From an uncultured Acetatifactor sp. (GTDB lineage Bacteria > Bacillota > Clostridia > Lachnospirales > Lachnospiraceae), in NCBI GenBank assembly GCA_910585665.1, contig CAJUFI010000034.1, forward strand, positions 1-10,206: DNA of 10,206 bases. The letters are read 5' to 3'. The translations under genes and the position numbers were made by a program. The first letter of the stretch is position 1. Every line of letters begins with the position of its first letter. The notes under the pieces are model-generated. The model ran no database searches. It worked only from the letters and a program-made list of their open reading frames with translations, and was not told the DNA's origin. Shown in pieces: positions 1 through 6,909 of this stretch.

Positions 1-826
1 TGGCGCTTTGTTGGCTTATCACTGCTTGCAAAGCAGGTAAAGGCCCTGCGGTGGGTAGATATTTTTCTCCCAGCTTGTTTTCGCACCAGGTGGAGCCTTC
101 GTCATCCCTGTACTGGGTGTTCAGGGCCGCGCCATCTGCCTCAATGTAAAGGATGCCTTTCTTATGGTATCTGAAATCGAGATGGCCGCTGTCGAGCTTT
201 CGGAACAGCTCGTCCGTCCTGCGGCAGTCTTCCTCGAAGACGATTCTGACGATGTGGTTCGTCTCATGCCGCAGGGTGTCATCATTGATCTTGACGTTAT
301 AAGTATCCCACATCACATCTTCGGCGGCCTGGTAGGAACATTGGTTCTGTGACCAGTAAGCACTGCGGAGCATAAGCGCCGGGGACATTTTGAACGGAAG
401 CCGTGAAATTCCAAGTGCGTCATCCAAAGGGGAAACGCTTTTTACGTGCATGGACTTAAGAAGCGCATCGCCGGATTCTCCATCGGCCGGGATCAGTATT
501 GTCCGGCTGTAGCGGAGCGCCCCATGAAGGGTATATATCAGCCGCTCTGCACGCCGGTGGGTACGCAGGCTTATTCCTTTGGCTTAGAATTCTCTTTTTT
601 GACGAATCAATTCTTTCTCATCAACATTTTGGATAAGGGACTGGAGCATATCTGAATATAAAATATTGGTATCTCCAATCAGCTTCCCCCAAAGTTCTTC
701 GATTTCGGAAAGGGTCAGAAAGCGGTCTGGGTCTTCCGTCCCGTTCTGTATCTTCTCTTCAAATTCCTTAATGTTTCGGGTAAGCGCCCCGATAGTGACG
801 GAGGATGGCGATTTGATACCTTCCAT
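1..826 (-). pseudogene. ISLre2-family (UPF0236) transposase, broken and truncated
   Basis: Read from ATG 826 (AGGAGG ribosome site at about 833-838, well spaced), the frame gives 80 residues and then stops at TAA 584-586. The same frame continues without another stop to the window edge. After the stop it shows features I associate with ISLre2/UPF0236 transposases: KGISLRTHRRAERLIYTLHG, then LPFKMSPALMLRSAYWSQNQ, FEEDCRR, a glycine-rich ILYIEADGAALNT stretch and GSTWCENKLG. Family members are usually about 450-500 residues and carry DDE-type chemistry for cut-and-paste movement. Here only roughly the first 255 codons are recognisable. Beyond about position 60 the translation no longer looks like the family, so the 3' half is lost or replaced. 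A premature stop plus a missing 3' half make it inactive. The family call is from remembered motifs, not a search. Confidence 0.8.
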
Positions 827-874
827 AAGAAACCTCCTCGTTGATAATAGAATTGTACGAGCTGTGCATTCTTA

Positions 875-903
875 AATATATCACATCTGGCAGAAGGCTT
901 CAA
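875..903 (-). promoter_or_regulatory. Minus-strand promoter of the broken transposase
   Basis: On the minus strand TTGAAG (903-898) is followed after 17 bases by TATATT (880-875), a good sigmaA-type pair. It lies about 50 bases upstream of the ATG at 826. No other gene on this strand would use it. The rest of 827-1011 shows nothing else I can name. Confidence 0.5.
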
Positions 904-1011
904 GAGCCAGGCATACATTTACAATATGGAAATGAATATGAAGTGAATAGGAATCCTGCATTCTGGAGACCCTTATTTTTATCAATCCTTTAGAAATAGT
1001 TCACAGAATTG

Positions 1012-1038
1012 TTAGCACTCCCTCTTGACGAGTGCTAA
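1012..1038 (+). promoter_or_regulatory. CIRCE operator (HrcA binding site)
   Basis: A perfect inverted repeat, TTAGCACTC at 1012-1020, nine spacer bases, and GAGTGCTAA at 1030-1038, matches the CIRCE consensus exactly. CIRCE is bound by the heat-shock repressor HrcA, which normally controls groES-groEL and hrcA-grpE-dnaK-dnaJ. Here it overlaps the -35 box of the hsp20 promoter, so bound HrcA would block RNA polymerase. hrcA itself is not in the window. Confidence 0.96.
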
Positions 1039-1053
1039 AATAAGTGTTATAGT
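1025..1053 (+). promoter_or_regulatory. sigmaA promoter of hsp20
   Basis: TTGACG (1025-1030) and TATAGT (1048-1053) are separated by 17 bases. The -35 lies inside the CIRCE spacer and right arm. Transcription would start near 1060, leaving an untranslated leader of about 170 bases before the hsp20 ATG. The leader can fold weakly (ATACTC near 1151 with GAGTAT near 1181), but I see no clear thermosensor pairing to the ribosome site. Confidence 0.88.
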
Positions 1054-1230
1054 ACAAATAGAACAAGGGAACAGCAAAGGAAGCAACGCGAACCGAAGGA
1101 ATCCCAAGTTCAGGAAAGCGACACCTCGGAATTTTCCGATGGTGCTGAAACATACTCGAGACCGCCGGAACTTATGGCCTGAGTATAAATTGTATATTTT
1201 ATTTATATATAAGGAAAGGAGACATGACTT

Positions 1231-1683
1231 ATGATGATGCCCAGTATTTTCAGAGAGGATTTATTCGACAATTTTATGCAGGATTTCGCATTTCCGTCAT
1301 TCCCGAACATTGACAAGGCTCTCTACGGGACGAATGTCAAGAACCTGATGAAGACAGATGTGAAAGAGACGGACACGGAGTACGTGGTGGAGATCGACCT
1401 GCCGGGATTCAAGAAGGATGAGATCCAGATACAGCTGAGGAACGGCAGCCTGACCGTCAGCGCAGCAAAGAGCCTGGACAAGGACGAGAAGAACCAGGAA
1501 GGCGCCTACATCAGGCGCGAGCGCTTTGCCGGAAGCATGAGCCGCAGCTTCTATGTAGGGGAGCATGTGAAGGAGGAGGACATCCATCCCAGGTACGAGA
1601 ACGGCATCCTGGCCTTCCGTCTGCCCAAGGAGGAGAAAAAGGCGGTGGAGGAAAAGCCCCATTATATTTCCATCGAGGGATAA
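1231..1683 (+). CDS. hsp20: Small heat-shock protein, Hsp20/alpha-crystallin family
   Basis: This 150-residue protein is an ATP-independent holdase that would bind unfolding cytosolic proteins during heat stress and pass them to DnaK/DnaJ-type refolding machinery. An N-terminal arm (residues 1-37, starting MMMPSIFREDLFDNF) precedes the alpha-crystallin domain (about 38-133). That domain includes VVEIDLPGFKKDEI and the conserved ENGIL (123-127) before a final strand. The C-terminal ISI (146-148) is the I-x-I anchor used for oligomer assembly. Length is normal and the frame is intact. The start at 1231 has AAGGAGA eight bases upstream. Two further in-frame ATGs follow directly, so the true start could be 1234 or 1237. 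The CIRCE operator upstream makes it HrcA-controlled. It was probably once partnered with the J-protein gene downstream. Confidence 0.95.
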   Translation: MMMPSIFREDLFDNFMQDFAFPSFPNIDKALYGTNVKNLMKTDVKETDTEYVVEIDLPGFKKDEIQIQLRNGSLTVSAAKSLDKDEKNQEGAYIRRERFAGSMSRSFYVGEHVKEEDIHPRYENGILAFRLPKEEKKAVEEKPHYISIEG

Positions 1684-1704
1684 TGCCTTACGGCATGACG
1701 AGAC

Positions 1705-1738
1705 AATACCCTGCAGGCAAGTCCCTGCGGGGTATTTT
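1705..1738 (+). terminator. Rho-independent terminator after hsp20
   Basis: Arms 1705-1717 and 1724-1736 form a 13-bp stem with one G-T wobble and a six-base loop. It ends in a short T-run (1735-1738). It lies just behind the hsp20 stop and separates hsp20 from the broken dnaJ, which suggests the J-protein needed readthrough or its own promoter. Confidence 0.85.
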
Positions 1739-1876
1739 CCGTATATGCGGGCATCAGAAGGGAGATTAGAGCGGGATTTGCCCATGCAATGCCCATGAAG
1801 CATAAGGGATAGGAGCGCCGGTGGCATGGGATGGGCGCAAGGCACGGGGTATTGCGGAAAGGGGAAAGGAGGGCTT

Positions 1877-2848
1877 ATGGGAGAAAAGAGAGATTACTAC
1901 GCGGTCCTGGGAGTGGGCCGCGATGCAGAGGGCAGCAGGATCAAAAAGGCATACCGGAAGCTGGCGAAAAAATATCATCCCGACACCAGCGCCGGAAATG
2001 CCCAGGCGGAAGAAAAATTCAGGGAAGTGACGGAAGACTATGAAATCCTGAGCGACCCTGAGAAGCGGAAGCTCTACGACCGGTTCGGCCACGCCGCCTT
2101 TGACGGCAGTGCAGCGGCAGACGGGGGCCCCGGCGGCCATTATGGCCAGGGGAGCCCTTTCGAGGACTGGTTCCGCCAGGGCGGCGGTTCCGAAAGTGGT
2201 GCCAATCTGCAGGCGGAAATCTTCATCAGCTTTGACGAAGCGGCATTCGCTGCGACAAAGTCATCCGTCTGGAAGCGCAGACGAGGACAGGCACAGAAGC
2301 CAAATCGCTGAAAGTGCATATCCCCGCAGGCATAGACACCGGAAAGAGCATCCGCCTGAAGGGAAAGGGGAGGCCCGGCAGGAACGGCACCCCCGGAGAT
2401 CTGCTGCTGAAAGTGAATGTGGGCGGGAAGCCGGGCTACGAGCGCCATGGCATGGACGTCTATACCACCATCCACATCCCCTTTAGGAATTGTCGGAAAA
2501 TAACTGATGCAACTTGTTTAGGAGAAAGCCCAGAAATACAACGAAAACGGCTATAAACTTGCATCAGTTATTTGTAGACAATTCCTTACCACCGCGGTAT
2601 TCGGCGGGGAAGTGACGGTACAGACCCTATACGGAAAAGTGCTCTGCAAAGTAAAGGAAGGCACCCAGTCCGGCACGAAAATCCGGCTGAAAGGCAAAGG
2701 AATCGTCTCCATGAAGGACCCGGATGTCCACGGAGACTAGTATGTGACCGTCCGGATTCAGGTGCCCTCGAACCTGAACGAAGAAGCCCGCCGGAAGCTG
2801 AAGGAATTCGAAAAAGCCTGCGGAGGAAAGCACAGGAGCGTGGCATAA
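1877..2848 (+). pseudogene. dnaJ: CbpA-like DnaJ co-chaperone, triply disrupted
   Basis: The start at ATG 1877 follows AAAGGAGGG and gives a full J-domain (residues about 5-70) with HPD at 34-36, then a Gly/Phe-rich linker. The frame breaks after residue 124, where one base is missing near 2249-2250. The next frame continues cleanly with the C-terminal substrate-binding repeats (KVHIPAGIDTGKSIRLKGKG, later GTKIRLKGKG). A 100-bp mobile element plus a 3-bp duplication (2486-2588) interrupts the second repeat, and removing it joins HIPF to TTAVFGG. A TAG at 2738-2740 sits where Gln is expected before YVTVRI. Repairing all three gives about 289 residues with no Cys zinc-finger repeats, so the gene was a type II/CbpA-type J-protein, not canonical DnaJ. 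It would have stimulated DnaK ATPase. The truncated product, J-domain plus linker and 37 unrelated residues ending at 2311, could still be made. Confidence 0.9.
2486..2585 (+). mobile_element. 100-bp MITE-like element, copy 1 (in dnaJ)
   Basis: The element is bounded by TTA duplications at 2483-2485 and 2586-2588. Its ends are inverted repeats: GGAATTGTC, three unmatched bases (GGA at the left, TAC in the right end read inward), then AAATAACTGATGCAA. It carries no ORF of its own. Two further 100-bp relatives occur at 4020 and 4336. Without a transposase it must have been moved in trans. Confidence 0.9.
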
Positions 2849-2887
2849 GGACTTGAGAGAAAACGCCTGTTATTGCCATGATTTCAC

Positions 2888-2916
2888 TTGCCTGCCGGGA
2901 GAGGAGCGTTTATAAT
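2888..2916 (+). promoter_or_regulatory. Promoter of the Fic gene
   Basis: TTGCCT (2888-2893), a 17-base spacer and a perfect TATAAT (2911-2916) lie 93 bases before the Fic start and just past the dnaJ remnant. The predicted transcription start is near 2923. It gives the Fic gene its own transcription unit. Confidence 0.7.
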
Positions 2917-3008
2917 AAAATCAGTCGGGTTGCACTGCAAATTCAACTGGTGCGCAGTATAAATTCGCGAAATGTGCCTGGCATTATCAAGAGAACGGAG
3001 GTATCGGT

Positions 3009-3749
3009 ATGGACAGAGCAGCTGATAAGGATTTTCTGGAGTTTCTTTTAGAGAGATTCCGGATAGAGCGAAAGAAGTTCGACCGCTCAGGTGTATATGC
3101 CTATACTCAGCGCCTGCTTGCCTACAATTCCAATAAAATCGAAGGAAGCACCCTCACAGAGGAGCAGACGGCTTCTCTGTTCGACAACGGCACACTGCCA
3201 AAATCCGATGATTACTATAGGGCAAAAGATGTGGAGGAGATGAACGGACATTTTTTGATGTTCAATAAGATGCTGGACACTCTGGACGGAAGGCTGACAC
3301 AGAGACTGATAAAGCAGTTCCATTATGAATTGAAGTCAGGTGTGTTTGAAGACAGGGCAAATGGGTATGCTATCGGAGACTACAAGAAACGCCCCAATAT
3401 GATCGGCATGTACCAGACGATAAGGCCGGAAAATGTCAAGACGGAAATGGAAGGGCTCCTGGAATGGTATAGGAGCCGGAAGCCGGATATTGAGACATTG
3501 GCTGAATTCCATGCCAGATATGAATGTATTCACCCTTTCCAGGATGGCAACGGCAGAACCGGCAGGCTGATTCTGTTCCGGGAGTGCCTGGTCAATGGAA
3601 TTGTGCCAGTGGTCGTTGAGGATGCCAATAGAAGCGAATACCTGGAAGCGCTGAGAGAATACAGAGACGAAAAAGCGTCCGCCGGACTGATTCGGCTTTT
3701 TGAGAAAGAGCAGAGGTTTTATCTGGAAAAATGCCGATATTTTATGTGA
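3009..3749 (+). CDS. Fic-domain protein, class II (predicted AMPylator)
   Basis: The 246-residue protein contains the complete Fic active-site motif HPFQDGNGRTGR at residues 175-186 (H175, D179, N181, R186). It fits HxFx(D/E)GNGRxxR, which transfers AMP from ATP to hydroxyl side chains of target proteins. Near the N-terminus SNKIEG (41-46) matches the (S/T)xxxE(G/N) inhibitory-helix motif, whose Glu blocks productive ATP binding. An inhibitory helix placed before the Fic core in the same chain defines class II. GGAGG (2997-3001) supports the start at 3009. The gene is monocistronic, with its own promoter and terminator and no antitoxin gene beside it, which agrees with self-inhibition. The target protein cannot be told from sequence. 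Confidence 0.92.
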   Translation: MDRAADKDFLEFLLERFRIERKKFDRSGVYAYTQRLLAYNSNKIEGSTLTEEQTASLFDNGTLPKSDDYYRAKDVEEMNGHFLMFNKMLDTLDGRLTQRLIKQFHYELKSGVFEDRANGYAIGDYKKRPNMIGMYQTIRPENVKTEMEGLLEWYRSRKPDIETLAEFHARYECIHPFQDGNGRTGRLILFRECLVNGIVPVVVEDANRSEYLEALREYRDEKASAGLIRLFEKEQRFYLEKCRYFM

Positions 3750-3963
3750 CAGGACGAAGGGGCTGCCAGGAAAGATACGTATTTCCCGACAGCCCCGTTT
3801 TGTCCTTCTTTTGTCTGCTCTGAAAATGTTCGTGGAAAGCAGCCTTAAACTGTTCCTGCATCTGCACATACTTTTCTCCGGATCCAAAAGCTTTCACTTT
3901 ATCTTCTGTAGTCTTAAGCCTTATTCTTGATGCACCTGCATCAAATGACGGGCTAATGGACAT
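3742..3963 (-). pseudogene. Second small ORF of a transposon-like pair, probably 3'-truncated
   Basis: ATG at 3963 has a good AGGAGG six bases upstream and overlaps the ancestral stop of the preceding ORF (TAG 3953-3955) by 11 bases. That is a translational-coupling arrangement. The predicted 73 residues begin MSISPSFDAGASRIRLKTTE and are charged and helical up to about residue 55. The last 20 or so codons simply read through the Fic terminator, so I infer that the real gene broke off near 3800-3815 and the present C-terminus is chance sequence. I do not recognise the family. Context suggests the N-terminal piece of a transposase or its helper. Confidence 0.45.
3752..3805 (+). terminator. Terminator of the Fic gene
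   Basis: GGGGCTG (3759-3765) pairs with CAGCCCC (3790-3796). Inside, GGAAA (3769-3773) pairs with TTTCC (3782-3786), and outside GGAC pairs with GTCC (3802-3805). GTTTTG follows the main stem directly. The hairpin begins three bases after the Fic stop. The opposite strand has no T-run after the stem, so it acts on the plus strand only. Confidence 0.85.
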
Positions 3964-4019
3964 GGCAGCCTCCTGGTTGATTTTTCCTTGGTTCTTTGAT
4001 CTGTTTCTCTAATGACTTA

Positions 4020-4119
4020 GGAACTGTCGGAAAATAACTGATGCAACTTGTTTAGAAGAAATCCCGGAAATACAAGGAAAACGGCAAAAAACTCGCATCA
4101 GTTATTTGTAGACAATTCC
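4020..4119 (+). mobile_element. 100-bp MITE-like element, copy 2
   Basis: TTA duplications at 4017-4019 and 4120-4122 flank 100 bp nearly identical to copy 1 and in the same orientation. Differences include GGAACTGTC at the left end and TCGCATCAG in the right arm, which breaks one pair of the inverted repeat. It lies inside the 106-residue ORF on the other strand and replaces that ORF's C-terminus. Confidence 0.9.
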
Positions 4120-4335
4120 TTAATAAGCGTTTCCTGGGCTTCATACTTTTTCAGAAGCTTTTCATACATTTTTTTATAATCAGTATCACCTGGAGCCGGT
4201 GTTCTGGATTTTTTGTTGCGCTCATCTGTCGGGACAATCTCCCCTGTATCCGGATTGACCTTTCCAATAAGTCTTCTCTTTGCCCGGGTCATCTTTCTTT
4301 CAGGATCCCAGTAAGAATGGGACTCATATACATAA

Positions 4336-4435
4336 GGAATTGTCTACAAATAACTGCTGCAAGTTTATGGCAATTTTTATTGTATTTCCGGGCTTTTGCC
4401 TGAAGCAATTGCAGCAGTTATTTTCCGACAATTCC
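4336..4435 (-). mobile_element. 100-bp MITE-like element, copy 3 (inverted)
   Basis: TAA duplications at 4333-4335 and 4436-4438 flank 100 bp that match copies 1 and 2 after reverse complementing. The interior is more diverged, but the ends and a central GCCCGGAAATACAA are kept. Its inverted-repeat arms read CTGCTGCAA instead of CTGATGCAA on both sides, a paired change. It splits codons 14-15 of the 106-residue ORF. Confidence 0.9.
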
Positions 4436-4651
4436 TAAGTAATGCCGGAACGTTTGTCGTGCTGTTTAATGATTGCCATAAAGTTCCACCCATAAGGTTA
4501 TGCGTATTTTATAACACATAACCATATAAAAGGCGATTATTATATGTTTCCTGTTTTGCGGCGCTGCATTCCTTTTGGGCAGCTATTGACAGCAATCTTT
4601 CCGGTATGCCCGGAAACTATTTTGAATATAAAAAATTCTCCGGCATGTTGG

Positions 4652-4697
4652 AAAAGTCCCTCAGGCCAGTAAATTCAAGGCCTCTGGGACTTTTTTT
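4652..4697 (+). terminator. Strong terminator with no upstream coding gene
   Basis: AAAAGTCCC (4652-4660) pairs with GGGACTTTT (4686-4694). A three-base internal loop separates it from an inner GGCC/GGCC pair (4664-4667, 4679-4682), and seven Ts follow (4691-4697). No plus-strand gene ends upstream after the Fic gene, which has its own terminator. It may end a small RNA, be the remnant of a deleted gene, or insulate the regulators. Confidence 0.85.
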
Positions 4698-4835
4698 GCT
4701 GTTTCAGGTGTCAAACTCAGGATTATGGCATATGCCGCTTTGAATTGCAATATTCCATCTCCATACTTAGATATTTTACTATGGCGAGTTTTTTGTTGGA
4801 ATTCTGTTCTCTTCTTTTCGGTCTGCTGTTTTTAT

Positions 4836-4843
4836 GTTAAAAT
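4836..4843 (+). promoter_or_regulatory. Extended -10 promoter of the regulator pair
   Basis: TG (4836... in TATGT) directly precedes TAAAAT (4838-4843), giving a TGnTAnAAT-like extended -10. The -35 region is poor (TTTTCG around 4815-4820). Transcription would begin near 4850, about 22 bases before the first regulator. A weak -35 is compatible with activator control. Confidence 0.5.
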
Positions 4844-4871
4844 AGAGCCATAGACAGGAAGAAGGGGTAGA

Positions 4872-5825
4872 ATGGGAAACGGGAAAACAGACAGGCTGAT
4901 AGAGCTTGTAGAAAATGGAATCGGAAATTATGTGAAGACCCACAGGGAAGCAAAGGGGTATCTACAGAAGGAGATATGCGATGGCATCTGTTCCGTCCCT
5001 ACCCTTTCGCGAATCGAGGCAGGCGAGAAGCTCGTGGACTTCCTGATGATCGAGGCGTTCCTGAGCCGGATGAAGATCGAGAGGGCGGAGTACGAATTTG
5101 TCCTTGACGATGAGGACTACTATGCCTATAAACGGAGAGAAGAGATTGAAGCCAGGGTAAAGAACAGGGAGCATGAGCAGGCTGAAAAGAGCATGGCGGC
5201 ATATGAGAGCCGGTATGGCGCGGAAGAGCTCCAGGGCCAGTTCCTGGCTTTCCAGAGAGCGCTCCTTGAGCGTGCAAAGCCCCGGCCGGAATGGAAGAAA
5301 GCAAGGGAACTGTTCACCAGCGCGCTTGAGGCCACTGCGCCGGAGCATCGGAAGAAATTCGAGCAGAGGGAGATCCTGAGCAATCTGGAGCTCTCCTGTA
5401 TTGCAGAGATTATCTATTGCATGGAGGATCCTGTGGAGCAGGAAAAGGAATATGGGGAGCTATATGCGTATTTCACATGGAACTGCAGGAGGGAGGACTT
5501 TTTCCCGCTGTCATACCGTGCAGCCATGCAGTACTATGCGGAATGCCTGTATAAAAACGGTAAATACGAAAGATGCGTCCGGATATGTGATGAAGTGTTG
5601 AAGGAGCTGTTCCGGACGTCCAAAGCAGAAAACCGGGATGAGGTCTTTCTTCTGAGGGCGAAGGCCAGGGAAGGAAAGGGATTAAGGACAGAAGAGGAAA
5701 GGCTCCTGTGCATAAAGGATTACCTGACGGCATATCATATGATTTGCTTCTATGGGGGAGAGGCAAGGGCGGAGGCTCTGAAACAATATATTGGGGGGGA
5801 ATACGGATGGCAGTATATCGATTAG
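4872..5825 (+). CDS. HTH regulator with helical-repeat C-terminus (RRNPP/Rgg-like)
   Basis: The 317-residue protein has an N-terminal XRE-type helix-turn-helix (about 16-72), with the turn and recognition helix in ICSVPTLSRIEAGEK. A long all-helical region follows that looks like degenerate tetratricopeptide repeats (about 110-310; for example YYAECLYKNGKYERCVRICD). This architecture is that of cytoplasmic peptide-sensing regulators (Rgg, PlcR, PrgX types), in which the repeat domain binds a re-imported signalling peptide and alters DNA binding by the HTH. No signal peptide or membrane segment is present. The start at ATG 4872 follows GAAGGGG at short spacing. Its end overlaps the next regulator by 19 bases, so the two are made from one transcript. 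The peptide ligand is inferred, not shown. It could also be a non-peptide XRE/TPR regulator. Confidence 0.75.
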   Translation: MGNGKTDRLIELVENGIGNYVKTHREAKGYLQKEICDGICSVPTLSRIEAGEKLVDFLMIEAFLSRMKIERAEYEFVLDDEDYYAYKRREEIEARVKNREHEQAEKSMAAYESRYGAEELQGQFLAFQRALLERAKPRPEWKKARELFTSALEATAPEHRKKFEQREILSNLELSCIAEIIYCMEDPVEQEKEYGELYAYFTWNCRREDFFPLSYRAAMQYYAECLYKNGKYERCVRICDEVLKELFRTSKAENRDEVFLLRAKAREGKGLRTEEERLLCIKDYLTAYHMICFYGGEARAEALKQYIGGEYGWQYID

Positions 5826-6859
5826 GAGATATGGTCCGCATGAGGAGGGAAGCCCTGGGGATGACGCAGGACGAATTGGTTCAGATATATGACGGAAGGG
5901 CTTCCGGGCCATCGGTTGACATGTGTGCTGAAGCGGGCAGGGAGGACGGAAATGAGATATGTTCGGTCCAGGTTCTGCGCCGGATTGAGAACGGGGGCGT
6001 GAAAAGGGTAAAGATAGATGTGTTCCGTCGGCTTATGATGAGAATGGGCCTGTTGCCGGAACGGATTTACGCCTCCCTGTTGGTGACGGAATGCCGTGGG
6101 TTGCGGCTGAAATCTGAGATCCATGTACATATGAACCGACAGGAATACGAAGAGGCTGAGAAAAAGCTACAGAAGTTGGGGACGCTGTTGGTACCGGGGT
6201 ATCCGAGGAATGAGCAGTATCTGATAGAGAGAAAAGCACGTCTTGCATATAAAAAAAGAGAGACGGAGGCACAGGAGTATCTGGAAATACTGTATGGTGC
6301 GCTGAAGTACACAATACCGAAACTGGACGAAATCGACATAGCAGAATGGCCGTTTAACATGAACGAGTTTGATATCCTGTTTGATATAGTCAATGCGTAT
6401 CATAATATGAAAGAAAGGGAAAAGGAGTTAGAAATATTATTGAAGTTGAAGAAAAATGTGGAGAGACAATATATGGACGGCAACCACTACGTGGTGTGGC
6501 ATATGTGCGTACTGGAAGGTTTGTCGCAGTATATGTGTATTGCGGGGCAGATTGATGAATCAGTGGTATTTTGTAAGATAGGGATTGAAGAATGCAAAAA
6601 ACAGAGGATATTGGGAGACGTGTTTTGCTTTTTATACGATATCGCATGGGGAAAAGAAACTTTGATAAGAAAAGGTATGTCCTCGGAAGAAGTTTTTGAT
6701 GAACAAAGGGAAGCTGCTATAAAGAAAGAACGAGCATTCTGTAAAAAGCTGCTTGTTCAAGGGTATTATCTGGCGATGGCACAGGGTGATGTTCATGGGG
6801 CAGAGAGGATAAAGCGGTTATATGAAAAATGGTATCCAGAGGCAGTCAAACTGCTTTGA
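5807..6859 (+). CDS. Second, paralogous HTH/helical-repeat regulator
   Basis: The 350-residue start at ATG 5807 is preferred over an in-frame ATG at 5708, because a G-rich ribosome site (5793-5799) lies before 5807 and the longer form would overlap deeply with the upstream gene. The HTH (about 6-85) starts LGDMVRMRREALGMTQDELV. It is split by an insertion of about 20 residues (31-49, including GRASGPSVDMC) before the recognition segment ICSVQVLRRIENGG, which resembles that of the first regulator. The remaining 260 residues are helical, with repeat-like pairs (EYEEAEKKLQKLG; YHNMKEREKELEILLKL). The 3' half is clearly more AT-rich than the first regulator. It is probably a diverged duplicate, and whether the two bind the same site or ligand is unknown. 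No terminator is evident behind it. Confidence 0.72.
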   Translation: MAVYRLGDMVRMRREALGMTQDELVQIYDGRASGPSVDMCAEAGREDGNEICSVQVLRRIENGGVKRVKIDVFRRLMMRMGLLPERIYASLLVTECRGLRLKSEIHVHMNRQEYEEAEKKLQKLGTLLVPGYPRNEQYLIERKARLAYKKRETEAQEYLEILYGALKYTIPKLDEIDIAEWPFNMNEFDILFDIVNAYHNMKEREKELEILLKLKKNVERQYMDGNHYVVWHMCVLEGLSQYMCIAGQIDESVVFCKIGIEECKKQRILGDVFCFLYDIAWGKETLIRKGMSSEEVFDEQREAAIKKERAFCKKLLVQGYYLAMAQGDVHGAERIKRLYEKWYPEAVKLL

Positions 6860-6909
6860 TGGCATGGATAGAGTGGGGCTGTGTAACGTCTATATCGCGG
6901 CCGTCATAA

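Larger units (their letters stand above)
3953..4479 (-). pseudogene. Transposon-type small ORF split by two MITE copies
   Basis: Removing the elements and one duplication each (103 bases twice) restores one open frame from ATG 4479 to TAG 3953. It is exactly 107 codons, or 106 residues. It reads MAIIKQHDKRSGI, then YVYESHSYWDPERKMTRAKR, LIGKVNPDTGEIVPTD, a Lys-rich linker and a coiled-coil-like tail (DYKKMYEKLLKKYEAQETLI). The YES-SYW-KR-LIGK-D-TGE pattern is one I associate with N-termini of Firmicutes transposases or their accessory ORFs, but I cannot name the family. The present piece from ATG 4292 to 4098 ends with residues supplied by the element. The ribosome site before 4479 is weak (GGGTGG). 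Restoration of frame is direct evidence. The function is inference. Confidence 0.7.
4480..4871. other. Intergenic region without a recognisable gene
   Basis: This 392-base gap holds an inverted repeat GGTTATG/CATAACC (4496-4502 and 4517-4523) around an AT-rich core that may be the old minus-strand promoter. It also holds a TTGACA (4586-4591) with a hairpin just behind it (TTTCCGG/CCGGAAA, 4598-4616), a strong terminator (4652-4697), a palindrome GGCATATGCC near 4727 and the regulator promoter. I found no convincing ORF. Confidence 0.6.

Noticed and set aside
1060..1230. An RNA thermometer in the hsp20 leader
   Set aside because: Only a weak distant pairing is visible, and the ribosome site is not clearly sequestered by a ROSE- or fourU-like helix.
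1297..1845. A 182-residue minus-strand ORF opposite hsp20
   Set aside because: It is a codon-bias shadow of an intact, clearly homologous gene and crosses its terminator.
2486..4435. A CRISPR-like array or riboswitch family from the repeated 100-bp units
   Set aside because: The three units are far apart, inserted into genes with TTA duplications and in both orientations. That is transposition, not an array or a leader RNA.
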